Positions 35,213 to 45,097 are shown, counted from the first letter of the stretch. The stretch is DNA of 64,000 nt from JACMLD01 sp044227095 (GCA_044227095.1 JBGAFV010000001.1:3534001-3598000); one strand, 5' to 3'. Made by a program: numbers and translations. Notes: generated by a model not told the origin, from the sequence alone.

Positions 35213-35929
35213 ATGAGATATAATTTTTCTGAAGTTCCGGGAGATTTTAACCCAAACATAGTAAATGTTGCTTTTTTAATCAGGCGCCGGTTGTTATTAT
35301 CAATTGCAAAGCATATCCACAATCTTAAAGGCTCGGTAATGGATTTTGGTTGTGGTAGCAAACCATACAAATCTCTTTTTTCAGTTTCAGAATATATAGG
35401 GGTTGATTTTAAAGGACAAGGACACTCTCATGAAAACGAACATATTGATGTTTACTATGACGGATATAGTTTGCCCTTTGAAAACAATAGATTTGATGGG
35501 ATTTTTTCTTCTGAGGTGTTTGAGCATGTTTTTAACCTTGAACATATGATTGGTGAGCTGAACAGGGTATTAAAACCAGGCGGCAAAATGCTTGTTACTT
35601 GTCCTTTCGCTATTGCCGAACATGAAGCGCCTAATGACTTTGCACGATATACTTCTTACGGACTAAAAGATTTATTGGAGAGAAATGGGTTTGAAGTTTT
35701 GATATTTGAAAAAGCAGGAAGTGCAATTGAAACCCTCAGCCAGATGTTTATTAGTTATTTTTACCTTTCTGTTATCAGAAGAATTTTTGGAAAGATACCC
35801 GGTGTACGCACTGGCGTACATTGGTTGATCATACCCCTGATGAATCTGTTGAGCATTCTTTTGATTGCCTTGTTGCCAAGGAGTGGTGATTTGTATATGA
35901 ACAATGTGGTGCTGGCAATAAAGAAATGA
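35213..35929 (+). CDS. Class I SAM-dependent methyltransferase (Methyltransf_11)
   Basis: A 238-residue methyltransferase. SAM motif VMDFGCGSKPYKSLF at about residues 43-57, FDGIFSSEVFEHVFNLEHMI near 95-114 and the post-motif LKPGGKMLVTCPF. The last 60 residues include two hydrophobic stretches (PLMNLLSILLIALLP), suggesting membrane association. The substrate is unknown. Confidence 0.85.
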   Translation: MRYNFSEVPGDFNPNIVNVAFLIRRRLLLSIAKHIHNLKGSVMDFGCGSKPYKSLFSVSEYIGVDFKGQGHSHENEHIDVYYDGYSLPFENNRFDGIFSSEVFEHVFNLEHMIGELNRVLKPGGKMLVTCPFAIAEHEAPNDFARYTSYGLKDLLERNGFEVLIFEKAGSAIETLSQMFISYFYLSVIRRIFGKIPGVRTGVHWLIIPLMNLLSILLIALLPRSGDLYMNNVVLAIKK

Positions 35930-36036
35930 GGTAGTGAGAAGATTAGAAACGTAGTTTATGATCCAGTATTAAATTTTGCGGTTAGTTTTTACTTCTTGGG
36001 TTAATGTTATAAGATAATGCCTGTTTAAATAAATAC

Positions 36037-36927
36037 TTGTACGCTAAAATCTATTTCCAATATTTGAGTTCTGGTAATTTAAATATAAATGTTGTTTATC
36101 TGGCTTGGTTGCCATATGGTATTGCGCACTTCAAAGTATTTATTGATAGTTATAAAAAGTATGACTCAGGCTATTCTCATGAGCTGGTTATTGTTTTTAA
36201 TGGCCTTGCATCTGATAATCCCAATAAGCCCGATGAATATATTGAGTATATACGGACAAAGGGCGTTGAACCCGGAAAAATTTTTTACTTTCAGGATGGT
36301 CAGGATATTGCTATTTATAAGCAAACAGCAGCAGCTTTGGAAGCGGAGTTTATTCTTTTTCTAAATACTTATAGCGAACTACTGTCGAGCGACTGGCTTA
36401 AATCTTATGCGGAAGCTTTCGATGGAAAGACAGGTTTAGTAAGTGCTTCGGGATCATTCCAGAGTTATTACTCTTCAGTATTTCAGAAGAATACTTTCTG
36501 GTGGGAATTCTCTAAACCTTTTTTGTATAATTTTCGAAAGTATAAGCTTTTTTTGAAAGCATTTTTTTACTGGCGTTTCCTTTTTAAGCCTTTTCCAAAT
36601 CCGCATATCAGAACAAATGCATTTATGATAAAGCGGACTGTTTTCCTTGAGATGAAAACAGGGCCAGTCGATTCAAAGTTTAAAGCCTATCAGTTTGAAA
36701 ATGGCCGAAAAAGCCTCACATGTTTTTGTTTATCTAAAGGGCTAAAAGTATTGGTAGTAAACAAATATGGTAAAACTTTTGAACAAGATAAATGGAAAGA
36801 AAGTGCTACTTTTTGGATGAATAATCAGGAAAACCTGCTGGTGTCAGACAATCAGACAAGGATATATGAAACAGCAACTGAGATTGAAAAAAAGGAAATG
36901 ACATGGCTAGCTTGGGGAACATTATGA
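36037..36927 (+). CDS. Glycosyltransferase-like protein (GT-A type)
   Basis: A protein of up to 296 residues. NVVYLAWLPYGIAHFKVFI near the start, FILFLNTYSELLSSDWLK (about residue 105) and NPHIRTNAFMIKR (about residue 190) fit a GT-A glycosyltransferase of the GT2-like kind, though the usual DxD is not clear. The start is uncertain: no ATG is in place, and TTG at 36037 is the first usable codon (a second TTG at about 36064 is possible). It overlaps the next gene by an ATGA. Confidence 0.65.
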   Translation: MYAKIYFQYLSSGNLNINVVYLAWLPYGIAHFKVFIDSYKKYDSGYSHELVIVFNGLASDNPNKPDEYIEYIRTKGVEPGKIFYFQDGQDIAIYKQTAAALEAEFILFLNTYSELLSSDWLKSYAEAFDGKTGLVSASGSFQSYYSSVFQKNTFWWEFSKPFLYNFRKYKLFLKAFFYWRFLFKPFPNPHIRTNAFMIKRTVFLEMKTGPVDSKFKAYQFENGRKSLTCFCLSKGLKVLVVNKYGKTFEQDKWKESATFWMNNQENLLVSDNQTRIYETATEIEKKEMTWLAWGTL

Positions 36928-37907
36928 AATCTTTTTCCATCATACTGCCGGTACGCAATGGCGGAGCTTACGTAAAAGAATGTGTGCAGAGTATATTAAA
37001 CCAGACGCTGGATGACTTTACATTGCAGGTGCTTGATAATTGCAGTACAGACGGAACATTGGAATGGATAGAGTCACTGAACGATAGCCGTATCGAATGT
37101 TATCCGACTGAAAAATCATTAAGCATAGAAGAAAACTGGAACAGGATTTTAGCGCTGCCCAAAAATGAATTTATAACAATGATCGGCCACGATGATGTAT
37201 TGCACCCGCATTACCTGCAAACAATGTCGTCATTAATTCAGGAACACCCGAAAGCAAGTTTATATCAAAGTCATTTTGTTTTTATTGATGAATATGGCAA
37301 AACATTAAGGCCCTGCAAGCCAATGGCAGAAGTGCAATATGCAGATAAATTTCTTGCCTGTCAGTTTACGCAAACACTCGATAGTATGGGCACAGGTTAT
37401 ATGATGCGCAGTAAAGATTTTGATGCTGCAGGTGGTATGGGGCTCGATTATCCTAAATTAATTTTTGCTGATTATGCCTTATGGGTAAAGATGACCATGC
37501 TTAATTACAAGGCCACAACAACTGTTACAGCATTTTCTTACCGCTTGCACAATAGTGTTTCAAAACTTACCAATGGCGAAGACTATCAGCTGGCTTTTGG
37601 AAAATATGTTTATTTTCTTGCAGGGCTAAGAAATAAGGATAAAAAAATAGCAGCTGTGCTGGATAAATATGGCAGGCAATTTCTTTTGTATTTCTGCGAA
37701 AGTCTATCTCACCGTCTTTTAAAAACACCTGTAAATATGCGGCATACAACAGTGTCCATGTATATAGCCAAGTGCCGGGAATATGCGCAAGTTTTAATTC
37801 CTGGTCAATCATTCAAACCTTTATTAAAACTACGAATTGCATTGGCGGAAATGTTGGATAACAAACCCGGCATATTTATTTTTAACTTCATCAAAAAATA
37901 TACGTAA
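36924..37907 (+). CDS. Glycosyltransferase family 2
   Basis: A 327-residue GT-A glycosyltransferase. It starts MKSFSIILPVRNGGAYVKE; LDNCSTDGTLEW and GHDDVLHP (about residues 84-91, the DxD-type metal site) are typical. The ATG at 36924 overlaps the previous stop (ATGA), preferred over the upstream ATG at 36903. It would add a sugar to the lipid-linked oligosaccharide. Confidence 0.88.
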   Translation: MKSFSIILPVRNGGAYVKECVQSILNQTLDDFTLQVLDNCSTDGTLEWIESLNDSRIECYPTEKSLSIEENWNRILALPKNEFITMIGHDDVLHPHYLQTMSSLIQEHPKASLYQSHFVFIDEYGKTLRPCKPMAEVQYADKFLACQFTQTLDSMGTGYMMRSKDFDAAGGMGLDYPKLIFADYALWVKMTMLNYKATTTVTAFSYRLHNSVSKLTNGEDYQLAFGKYVYFLAGLRNKDKKIAAVLDKYGRQFLLYFCESLSHRLLKTPVNMRHTTVSMYIAKCREYAQVLIPGQSFKPLLKLRIALAEMLDNKPGIFIFNFIKKYT

Positions 37908-37932
37908 GGCCCTATATCAAACATTTCGCATT

Positions 37933-39060
37933 ATGAAAATAGCCATCAATTGCTGGGTATTGCGCAATAAACAACTGGACGGGATTGGTTATTTTACCGT
38001 AAACACCATTTCACGTGTAATAAGAAATCATCCGGAAGTGGAGTTTATGATCTTGTGCGATAAAAATTTTACTGAAGACTATTTTAATTTCCCGAATGCT
38101 ACGAAATACCACATCTTTCCTGCTTTGCGCCATCCGGTTTTGTATGTTTGGTATATGGAAGTTGTGCTAACTTCTTTTCTCGCAAAGCACAAGCCGGATC
38201 TTATGGTATCGATGGAAGGGTTTTTAAGTTTATCATCTTCTGCCAGGCAAATGCCGGTACTATACGATATAAACTTTGAACACCAGCCGCAGGATCTGAA
38301 ACTACAGAACAGGATTTATTTCCGTTTCTTTTTTAAACGGTTTGTAAAAAAAGCAATAAGAATAGCTACCATTTCAGAATACAGCAAACAGGATATCGCT
38401 TCGTTTTATAAAACTAATTCTGATAAAATTGATAATGTTTCCTGCGGTATCAATGGTAATTTCTCACCGCTAACAGAAAGCGAAATAAAGGAAACAAGAA
38501 TAAAGTTTAGTAGCGGTAAGCCCTATTTCTTTTTTGTAGGGTCTATGCACCCGCGTAAAAATATCAAAAGGCTGATAGACGCTTATACCTTGTTCAGGAC
38601 TAATAACCCCGGCTGCGATTACAAACTTATTCTTGCAGGTGCTATATGGTGGAGCAAATCAACCATTGAAGATTCTTACAATAGCAGCCCTTTTAAAGAA
38701 GATATTATTTTTACAGGACGATTGTCTGAAGAAGATTTGAAGAAAGTATTGGGCAGCGCATTTGCGCTCAGCTTTGTTCCTATTTTTGAAGGTTTTGGAT
38801 TGCCTATTGTTGAAGCATTTCAAAGTGGTGTACCTGTTATATGCTCAAACGTTACTTCTATGCCAGAAGTTGCCGGAGATGCCGCTGTTTTAATAGACCC
38901 ATATAAAACAGAAAATATCGCAGAAGGAATGCAAAAACTGTATGAAAATGACAATTTGCGCAGGCAACTTGTTCAATCAGGATTTATTCAAAAAGAAAAA
39001 TTTACGTGGGATAATACTGCGCTACTGTTTTGGCAATCGGTGAGTAAGGCAATAAAATAA
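37933..39060 (+). CDS. Glycosyltransferase family 4
   Basis: A 375-residue GT-B glycosyltransferase. The start MKIAINCWVLRNKQLDGIGYFT gives the N-terminal Rossmann domain, FVGSMHPRKNIKRLIDAY (about residue 205) the linker, and FEGFGLPIVEAFQSGVPVI (about 293-311) the EX7E motif binding the donor. It is the last gene of the rightward operon and converges with the SDR gene at 39068. An upstream in-frame ATG at 37837 overlaps the previous gene and is rejected. Confidence 0.9.
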   Translation: MKIAINCWVLRNKQLDGIGYFTVNTISRVIRNHPEVEFMILCDKNFTEDYFNFPNATKYHIFPALRHPVLYVWYMEVVLTSFLAKHKPDLMVSMEGFLSLSSSARQMPVLYDINFEHQPQDLKLQNRIYFRFFFKRFVKKAIRIATISEYSKQDIASFYKTNSDKIDNVSCGINGNFSPLTESEIKETRIKFSSGKPYFFFVGSMHPRKNIKRLIDAYTLFRTNNPGCDYKLILAGAIWWSKSTIEDSYNSSPFKEDIIFTGRLSEEDLKKVLGSAFALSFVPIFEGFGLPIVEAFQSGVPVICSNVTSMPEVAGDAAVLIDPYKTENIAEGMQKLYENDNLRRQLVQSGFIQKEKFTWDNTALLFWQSVSKAIK

Positions 39061-39067
39061 GTATCCT

Positions 39068-40030
39068 TTAATCTTTATTAACCTTCCAGTAATCAATTAA
39101 ATCTTTTATACTGTCTTCAAGCGTAAGTTCTGGTTTCCAGCCAAGTTCTGTGTTTAGTTTTTTATAAGAACCTGTTACTTTTTTATTCTCATTAGGGCGA
39201 ATTAATTTTGGATTCACTTCAACAGCAATGTTAATGCCCAATACTTCACTCATCTTTGTAATAACGTCTTTTAATACAATGCCTCTTCCCGAACAAATAT
39301 TATAAATCTCGCCGCTTTTTCCTTTTTTTAGAAGGAGATAATAGGCTTTTACAACATCTCTTACATCTAGAAAATCACGAATGATCTCCAGGTTACCGGT
39401 AATAATCTTTTTTTCAGCATTATTACTTGCGGCAAGCTGTACAAGTTGTTTTGCAAAAGAAGAAATTACGAATTTGTCTTTTTGTCCCGGGCCAATATGA
39501 TTAAATGAACGGCTGATAACAATATCGAGATTATATCCCTTTGCATAGATAACAGACAACAACTCCTGCGATACACGTGCAACTGCATACGGACTTACAG
39601 GTTTGAGACTATGTTCTTCTGTAAGCGGCAATTCAGCTTCTGTAACATCACCATATTCTTCGGAAGAACCGATAGACAAAATTCGGCATTTGCTTTTCAG
39701 TGTTCTCATTTCTTCTACAACATTCAGAAAAATATTGGTGTTGTTTACAAAGCTTTCCAATGGCGCCTGCCAGCTTAGGGCCACACTGCTAACCGAGGCA
39801 AGGTGTAAAATATATTCTGGCGAAAAATTTCTTAACACATAGCCAACCAGCTCCCGGTTAAGCAAATCAACCTGCTGCACGTTGATATTTAGATTTGGAT
39901 ATTTTGTCGCATCAAAACCATCTGTATGCCGGGCTAATCCTAACACTATTGAGCCAGGTTCATGCTCGTTTATATAGGCCAGGAAATGATCCGCTACAAA
40001 TCCCGTAACACCAGTTATCATTATGCGCAT
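39068..40030 (-). CDS. Extended SDR, GDP-4-keto-6-deoxymannose reductase-like
   Basis: A 320-residue SDR. ITGVTGFVADHFLAYI (residues 5-20) is the nucleotide-binding start, SPYAVARVSQELL carries YxxxR (the lysine is replaced by Arg, worth checking) and SFNHIGPGQKDKFVISSFAKQ is a block typical of Rmd/Gmd relatives. It could reduce or epimerise a GDP-linked 4-keto sugar; no Gmd is in the window. The gene starts 10 bases after the GT4 stop, same operon. Confidence 0.8.
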   Translation of the reverse strand: MRIMITGVTGFVADHFLAYINEHEPGSIVLGLARHTDGFDATKYPNLNINVQQVDLLNRELVGYVLRNFSPEYILHLASVSSVALSWQAPLESFVNNTNIFLNVVEEMRTLKSKCRILSIGSSEEYGDVTEAELPLTEEHSLKPVSPYAVARVSQELLSVIYAKGYNLDIVISRSFNHIGPGQKDKFVISSFAKQLVQLAASNNAEKKIITGNLEIIRDFLDVRDVVKAYYLLLKKGKSGEIYNICSGRGIVLKDVITKMSEVLGINIAVEVNPKLIRPNENKKVTGSYKKLNTELGWKPELTLEDSIKDLIDYWKVNKD

Positions 40031-40039
40031 AAAATGTAT

Positions 40040-41158
40040 TTATGTTTGTTGAATAAAACGATAAGCATTTGCAGTAATATTCTCCCAATAGAAATGGTTA
40101 AAAAATGCATCAGGAATTGTTGCAGCAGCAAATGGTATTGTTAGCGACTTTGCAAAACCTTCCCAATCCCTGTCTTCAAACACTTTCATTTTTTCGCCCG
40201 TAATATTCAGCGGCACGCCAATGGCGCCGCTTACAGTGGTTACTACATTCATGTTATAACCCAATGCTTCTACCAGTTTTGTTTTTATTCCGCCACCGTC
40301 AATAACAGGGTTGATAAATGTATCTGACCCCTTAAAGTATATGCTGATGTCATCTACAAAACCGGCATAAATAATGTTTTTATCAGCATAATCTTTTAAT
40401 GAATTCATATAAGCCGGCAGGCCCTTTCCGCAAATAATTATTTTATACTTTAGCGATGATTGAAGAAGTATGGGGTTTAGTTGTTCAACAATTGTTTTTA
40501 CAGCATCAAGATTGGGTAAGTAATCCAGCGAACCATTAAAAAGGAAAATAATGTCATTAGAAGAAATTTCATGCAATTGCTGGAGTTTAATTTTGCAGCG
40601 TTGCCTTTCTTCTGTGGCAGGAACGGTATTCCATTCTATACCATAAGTTGCTGTAATTGCTTTTTGTGGCTTAATTCCAAAATGTTCAATGGCATATAAC
40701 CTGTCTTCTTCGCGGATAAAAAAATTATAGTGCGCCGAGCGGTGCACACATTTTTCATAGTAAGCCAATACAGGCCACCACCATTTGCCCAATGTTTTCC
40801 AGCGGAGCGATTCTATATTGTGTGAATGAACAACAAACTTTGCAGGACTAAACCATTTTAGCAGTATGCCCAACCAGCCATAATAAGGGTGCTCCAGTAT
40901 AAAGTGTGAAGCTTTTTCTTTTTTTATGAGTGTATTGATTGAAAAAAAAAGGAAAGGGTTAATATAACGCAGGGGAGAAGCAGAAATAAAATTCTGTACC
41001 GCGTAACCTTCAGCCGCCGATGGATCGTTGTTTTTTGTTGTTACACAAATCAACTGGCAATTTTTTGAAAAATATTTATTAAACAAAGCAATACCTTTTT
41101 GCCCGCCAAGTTTTGCGGGCAAAAAAGGATAAGAAACTATGCTTATGATGGTTGACAT
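40040..41158 (-). CDS. Glycosyltransferase family 4
   Basis: A 372-residue GT-B protein starting MSTIISIVSYPFLPAKLGGQ. FLFNGSLDYLPNLDAV (about residue 205) is the linker block and PVIDGGGIKTKLVEALGYN (about 287-305) the donor-binding motif with the usual Glu. It is likely an oligosaccharide glycosyltransferase of the same locus, lying between the YfhO-like gene and the SDR gene on the reverse strand. Confidence 0.88.
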   Translation of the reverse strand: MSTIISIVSYPFLPAKLGGQKGIALFNKYFSKNCQLICVTTKNNDPSAAEGYAVQNFISASPLRYINPFLFFSINTLIKKEKASHFILEHPYYGWLGILLKWFSPAKFVVHSHNIESLRWKTLGKWWWPVLAYYEKCVHRSAHYNFFIREEDRLYAIEHFGIKPQKAITATYGIEWNTVPATEERQRCKIKLQQLHEISSNDIIFLFNGSLDYLPNLDAVKTIVEQLNPILLQSSLKYKIIICGKGLPAYMNSLKDYADKNIIYAGFVDDISIYFKGSDTFINPVIDGGGIKTKLVEALGYNMNVVTTVSGAIGVPLNITGEKMKVFEDRDWEGFAKSLTIPFAAATIPDAFFNHFYWENITANAYRFIQQT

Positions 41159-41223
41159 TGGTATATAAGGCTGTAAGCTGTACGGTAAAACGTATAGGGT
41201 GAAAGTATTTGTTCAAAAAAACG

Positions 41224-43749
41224 TTATGCCTGTATAACTGGTTCTTCAGTTTTGTTTACGTTCTTCCACCCAAACCATGCAGCAGCAATCAATAAAAGAT
41301 AGGCAGCAAGCGATGCAATCACTGCAAGTGTATTACCGGTTTTGTATGATTGCGGTTCAAATTTAAATTCAATAGTATGATCACCTGCAGGTAACGATAA
41401 GCCACGCAATGCATAATCCACACGCAGTATTTCTGCTTTCTTCCCATCTATAAAAGCATTCCAGCCTTTGTCGTAATAAATCTCACTAAATACAGCAAAC
41501 TGGTTTGTTTTAGCAGAAGATTTATAAATAATAGTATCGTTTACATTTCTTACGATAGAAATTGATGCTGTTGAATCGTTAACCGGTGCTGCGCTAATAA
41601 GACTTTTGTATTTATCCTGAATAATTACCGTGTCTTTTACATTAATACTGTCCAGCGCTTTCATTTCTTCATTGCCATCTTTTACATAGTGAATGCTCTT
41701 TGCAAGCCAGCATGCACCAAAAGCATCAGGGTTTTGTATAGCGGCAACTTGTCCATTAGAAGGGTTTTGCTGAATAATGTATTTTGTATTCAGCATATCA
41801 TATACCCTTTTATTGCCTTTGCGTAGTTGGTTGTTGATTAAATCTTCGTACAAACCAAGCCTTGCAGCAAGATAACCGCCAAGAGAATTGTGATAGTAAG
41901 AAGCCCTTGCATCAGCAAATGGGTCGTTACCGGTTTGATCAAATACACGAAAATAACCCGGGTCTGCTTTTATTGTATTGTCTGCAGCAGTGGGAGTGAA
42001 GTTGGTTTCATAATCCGATGCATCAATAAAATTATCATCATTAAGATAGCGTTTGCCAACCGCCAGCACATCATAACTACTCAACAATAAAATACCTGCA
42101 ATAGCAAGCGGAGCTTTTATTTTCCCTTTAATAAATAATCCAATCAGTGTAAGTGCAACTGCAATCAATAATGTAGAGCGCAGTAAATCGCCACCCATTA
42201 AATCTTTTCTATCGTTCTGTAAGGCTTTCATTATAGATTGTACAGACTGGGTTACCTGCTGCTGCATTTCCGGCGTTGGTTTGCCTTGTGCCTGCCTTAA
42301 CATTCCGGAGGTAAAGTTGTCTTTAATCTGGCTATCCCTTCCGCCTTTAAAATCTGCTGTAAAATAAAATGCAACCAGAATTGCAATTATGCCACCAACT
42401 GTATAAGCGCTTGTTTTAAACTTTTTCCAAAGAAGATCTTTATTGATATTTTGAAACAATATTTGCTGAAGCGCCAATGCAGCCATTAGAGGAAATACCA
42501 GTTGTGGAATAACCAACGCCATTGTAGGCGCACGGAACTTATTGTAAAAAGGAAAGTAGTTAAAAAGAAAATCATTAAAGCCTGCAAAATTTTTGCCCCA
42601 TGCCATTATAATGGCAAAAACAACAATAGCTGCCATCCACCACTTGTGCCAGCTATTTAAAAAAAACATACCGAAAATAAATAGTGCGCAAATGATTGCG
42701 CCGAGGTATACAGGCCCTGCGGTAAAGGGTTGTGCACCCCAGTATAAGGAACCATTTGTATTTTGAATAGCCGCATCTTCCGGTATACCAAGCTCTGAAA
42801 GTTTTTCTGCAAACTTACCCGGAGAAGTAAACTCTCTTCCGCCACCACCATAGATGCCAGGTGTAATTAAAGTAAAAGTTTCTCCTATTCCATAACTCCA
42901 GTTAAAAGCATATTCTTTATCCAGTCCGCCTGTAGGTTTTTTAGTGCCATCAGGATTTACAGTAAGTTCTGATTTTCCACTACGCATGCTTTCTTTAGAA
43001 AACTCATAGGTAGTAAAGTACATTAACGCATTGCTGGCGAAACCACCCGCAATGCAAAGCATAGCCAGCGCATTGGCGATAACAAAATGTTTTACCTGTT
43101 TTTCCCGGATGCACTTTACCAGGTAAGCAATACCTATAGCACCAATAATAAGCAATGTGTAATAAACAATTTGCTGGTGCGTCTGACCAATAAGCATTCC
43201 CGAAAAAATAAGGGTAAGGGCCGAGCCAGCCCAATATTTTTTATCGTACAATAAAAACAATCCGGCTAGTACGCCGGGAGCATAAGCAATAGAAAGCATT
43301 TGCGAATCGTGACCTGCGGATATAATTATCGGGTCAAAGGTTGAATAAGCATATGCAATAGCTACGCCGGCACTAATCCAAGGATTAATGCGCAATGCCA
43401 TGCACATTATATAAAACATAAGGCAGGCCAGGAAAAAGAAACACACTGGTTTTGGCAGCCCCAGCGTAAAAATATAATGAAGGTAACTGAGAGAGATAGC
43501 CGAAGTTCTTTCCATAGCCACCTGGTAAGCAGGCATACCGGCAAACATGCTGTTTGTCCAAAGGGGATAATGTCCATATTTCTCTTTGTAGTCAAAAGAT
43601 TGCTGAGCTACACCTTTCCAGTGAATAATGTCTGTTTGCTGCAGTACTTTACCTTCCAGCGCCGGTTTGCAATAGATAGCGGCAACAACTACAAACACTA
43701 CAATAACAGTTACATGAGGCCAGGCTTTCTGCCAAATAGATTTAAACAT
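41224..43749 (-). CDS. YfhO-like multi-pass membrane protein
   Basis: An 841-residue polytopic membrane protein of the YfhO type. N-terminal residues 1-500 hold about ten hydrophobic segments typical of a GT-C glycosyltransferase fold, and the periplasmic C-terminal part (about 540-790) includes YIIQQNPSNGQVAAIQNPDAFGACWL and the family block DKGWNAFIDGKKAEILRVDYALRGLSLPAGDHTIEF, followed by a final membrane helix. YfhO proteins are linked to glycosylation of teichoic acids or lipoproteins in other bacteria; its role here is unknown. The ATG at 43749 is preferred over 43773. Confidence 0.85.
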   Translation of the reverse strand: MFKSIWQKAWPHVTVIVVFVVVAAIYCKPALEGKVLQQTDIIHWKGVAQQSFDYKEKYGHYPLWTNSMFAGMPAYQVAMERTSAISLSYLHYIFTLGLPKPVCFFFLACLMFYIMCMALRINPWISAGVAIAYAYSTFDPIIISAGHDSQMLSIAYAPGVLAGLFLLYDKKYWAGSALTLIFSGMLIGQTHQQIVYYTLLIIGAIGIAYLVKCIREKQVKHFVIANALAMLCIAGGFASNALMYFTTYEFSKESMRSGKSELTVNPDGTKKPTGGLDKEYAFNWSYGIGETFTLITPGIYGGGGREFTSPGKFAEKLSELGIPEDAAIQNTNGSLYWGAQPFTAGPVYLGAIICALFIFGMFFLNSWHKWWMAAIVVFAIIMAWGKNFAGFNDFLFNYFPFYNKFRAPTMALVIPQLVFPLMAALALQQILFQNINKDLLWKKFKTSAYTVGGIIAILVAFYFTADFKGGRDSQIKDNFTSGMLRQAQGKPTPEMQQQVTQSVQSIMKALQNDRKDLMGGDLLRSTLLIAVALTLIGLFIKGKIKAPLAIAGILLLSSYDVLAVGKRYLNDDNFIDASDYETNFTPTAADNTIKADPGYFRVFDQTGNDPFADARASYYHNSLGGYLAARLGLYEDLINNQLRKGNKRVYDMLNTKYIIQQNPSNGQVAAIQNPDAFGACWLAKSIHYVKDGNEEMKALDSINVKDTVIIQDKYKSLISAAPVNDSTASISIVRNVNDTIIYKSSAKTNQFAVFSEIYYDKGWNAFIDGKKAEILRVDYALRGLSLPAGDHTIEFKFEPQSYKTGNTLAVIASLAAYLLLIAAAWFGWKNVNKTEEPVIQA

Positions 43750-43910
43750 AGATTTCAATTTCCGGAACAGCAAAATAATGGTATTTTAGGCACAAATACA
43801 GACTTTTTGCCCACCCTGTTATAAGCAACAAAACAACTTATGCAGGATTATTGGCTAGCTTCGCTGTTCGGCACCTTATTGTTAAAAATTGCACAACCAG
43901 TTGTTATTGC

Positions 43911-44945
43911 ATGAAAGTGAATTATCGTTCATTCAACCTTCCTTTTAAATATCCTTTTACCATTTCCAAAGGAACAAAAACACATCAGCCAACATTTATT
44001 GCTGAACTCGATTTTAATGGAATTAAAGGTTATGGAGAAGCACCTGCTATCAGTTATTATAATATTCCTGTAGAAAAAATGATAGCAGACCTGGAAGCAA
44101 AAAAAACTTTGGTTGAAAAATATGCGCTAATAGATCCTGAGCGCTACTGGCACTACCTGCATCATTTATTTCCGGCAAACCCTTTTTTGGTTTGTGCACT
44201 TGATATTGCCGCGTGGGATATAACCGGAAAGTTGCGCCAGATGCCTTTGTATAAATACTGGAATGCTGATTTTTCAACAGCACCGCTTACGGATTATACC
44301 ATTGGCATAGATACCATTGAGAAAATGATAGAGAAACTGCAAGAAAAACCATGGCCCGTTTATAAGATCAAATTGGGAACTAAAGAAGATATAAAAATTA
44401 TTGAGGCATTAAGAAAACATACCGATGCAGTATTTAGGGTAGATGCTAATGCAGGATGGCAACTGGAAGAAGCGCTGGAAATAATTCCTGTAATAAAAGA
44501 TTTGGGTGTAGAATTGGTAGAGCAACCGCTTGCTAAAGACAATTGGGATGGCATGAAGATATTGTTTGAAAAATCTGCATTACCGCTTTTTGCTGATGAA
44601 GCCTGCGTATTTGAAAACGATGTGCAAAAATGTTTGAATTATTTTCATGGCATTAATATAAAGCTTACCAAATGCAGTGGCATTACACCTGCACGACGAA
44701 TGATAACCAAAGCAAGAGAACTAAATATGAAAGTAATGATAGGCTGCATGAACGAAAGCACTATTGGTTCTGCAGCTATTGCACACCTTGCACCACAGGC
44801 AGATTATATTGATATGGACGGCCCACTGTTATTAGCAGAAGATCTTGCCACCGGCATTGATTACAATTTTGGAAAGTATAACGTAAGCGCCAAACCGGGA
44901 TTGGGAATTGAGGTTAGCGGCGAGCTGCTAGCTATTAGTCGTTAG
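43911..44945 (+). CDS. L-Ala-D/L-Glu (dipeptide) epimerase, enolase superfamily
   Basis: A 344-residue enolase-superfamily enzyme. The catalytic KxK motif is in YKIKLGTKED (about residue 148), metal ligands lie in FRVDANAGW (about 175), VEQPL (about 202) and FADEACVFEN (about 226), and the second catalytic lysine in INIKLTKCSGI. This pattern fits the dipeptide epimerase branch, which acts on murein-derived L-Ala-Glu. The start at 43911 is used; 43851 would add 20 residues. The last residues (ELLAISR) and the TAG stop are encoded in the R1 repeat. Confidence 0.9.
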   Translation: MKVNYRSFNLPFKYPFTISKGTKTHQPTFIAELDFNGIKGYGEAPAISYYNIPVEKMIADLEAKKTLVEKYALIDPERYWHYLHHLFPANPFLVCALDIAAWDITGKLRQMPLYKYWNADFSTAPLTDYTIGIDTIEKMIEKLQEKPWPVYKIKLGTKEDIKIIEALRKHTDAVFRVDANAGWQLEEALEIIPVIKDLGVELVEQPLAKDNWDGMKILFEKSALPLFADEACVFENDVQKCLNYFHGINIKLTKCSGITPARRMITKARELNMKVMIGCMNESTIGSAAIAHLAPQADYIDMDGPLLLAEDLATGIDYNFGKYNVSAKPGLGIEVSGELLAISR

Positions 44946-44980
44946 CTGTTAGTTTTTAGCTCAAGCTGCTAGCTGTTAGT
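44922..44980. repeat. R1 intergenic repeat, copy D
   Basis: Units such as GAGCTGCTAGCTATTAGTC, GTTAGCTGTTAGTTTTTAGCTC and AAGCTGCTAGCTGTTAG are seen. The first unit overlaps the C-terminus and stop codon of the dipeptide epimerase gene. Confidence 0.65.
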
Positions 44981-45037
44981 TTTGATTGCAGAATTTTGAG
45001 ATGGAGTAATGTGTAATTGTAAAACACAGTAATTATA

Positions 45038-45097
45038 GCCGCAGATTCGCTGATTAACGATGCATGAAACTTAATCTGCGAATCTGCGGCCTTTTTA
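45038..45097 (+). terminator. Strong hairpin with T-run between convergent genes
   Basis: GCCGCAGATTCGCTGATTAA (45038-45057) pairs with TTAATCTGCGAATCTGCGGC (45071-45090), a 20-base stem with one mismatch and a 13-base loop, followed by CTTTTTATTT. It lies between the convergent epimerase and M13 peptidase genes, 92 bases after the epimerase stop, and probably ends the rightward transcript. Confidence 0.75.
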
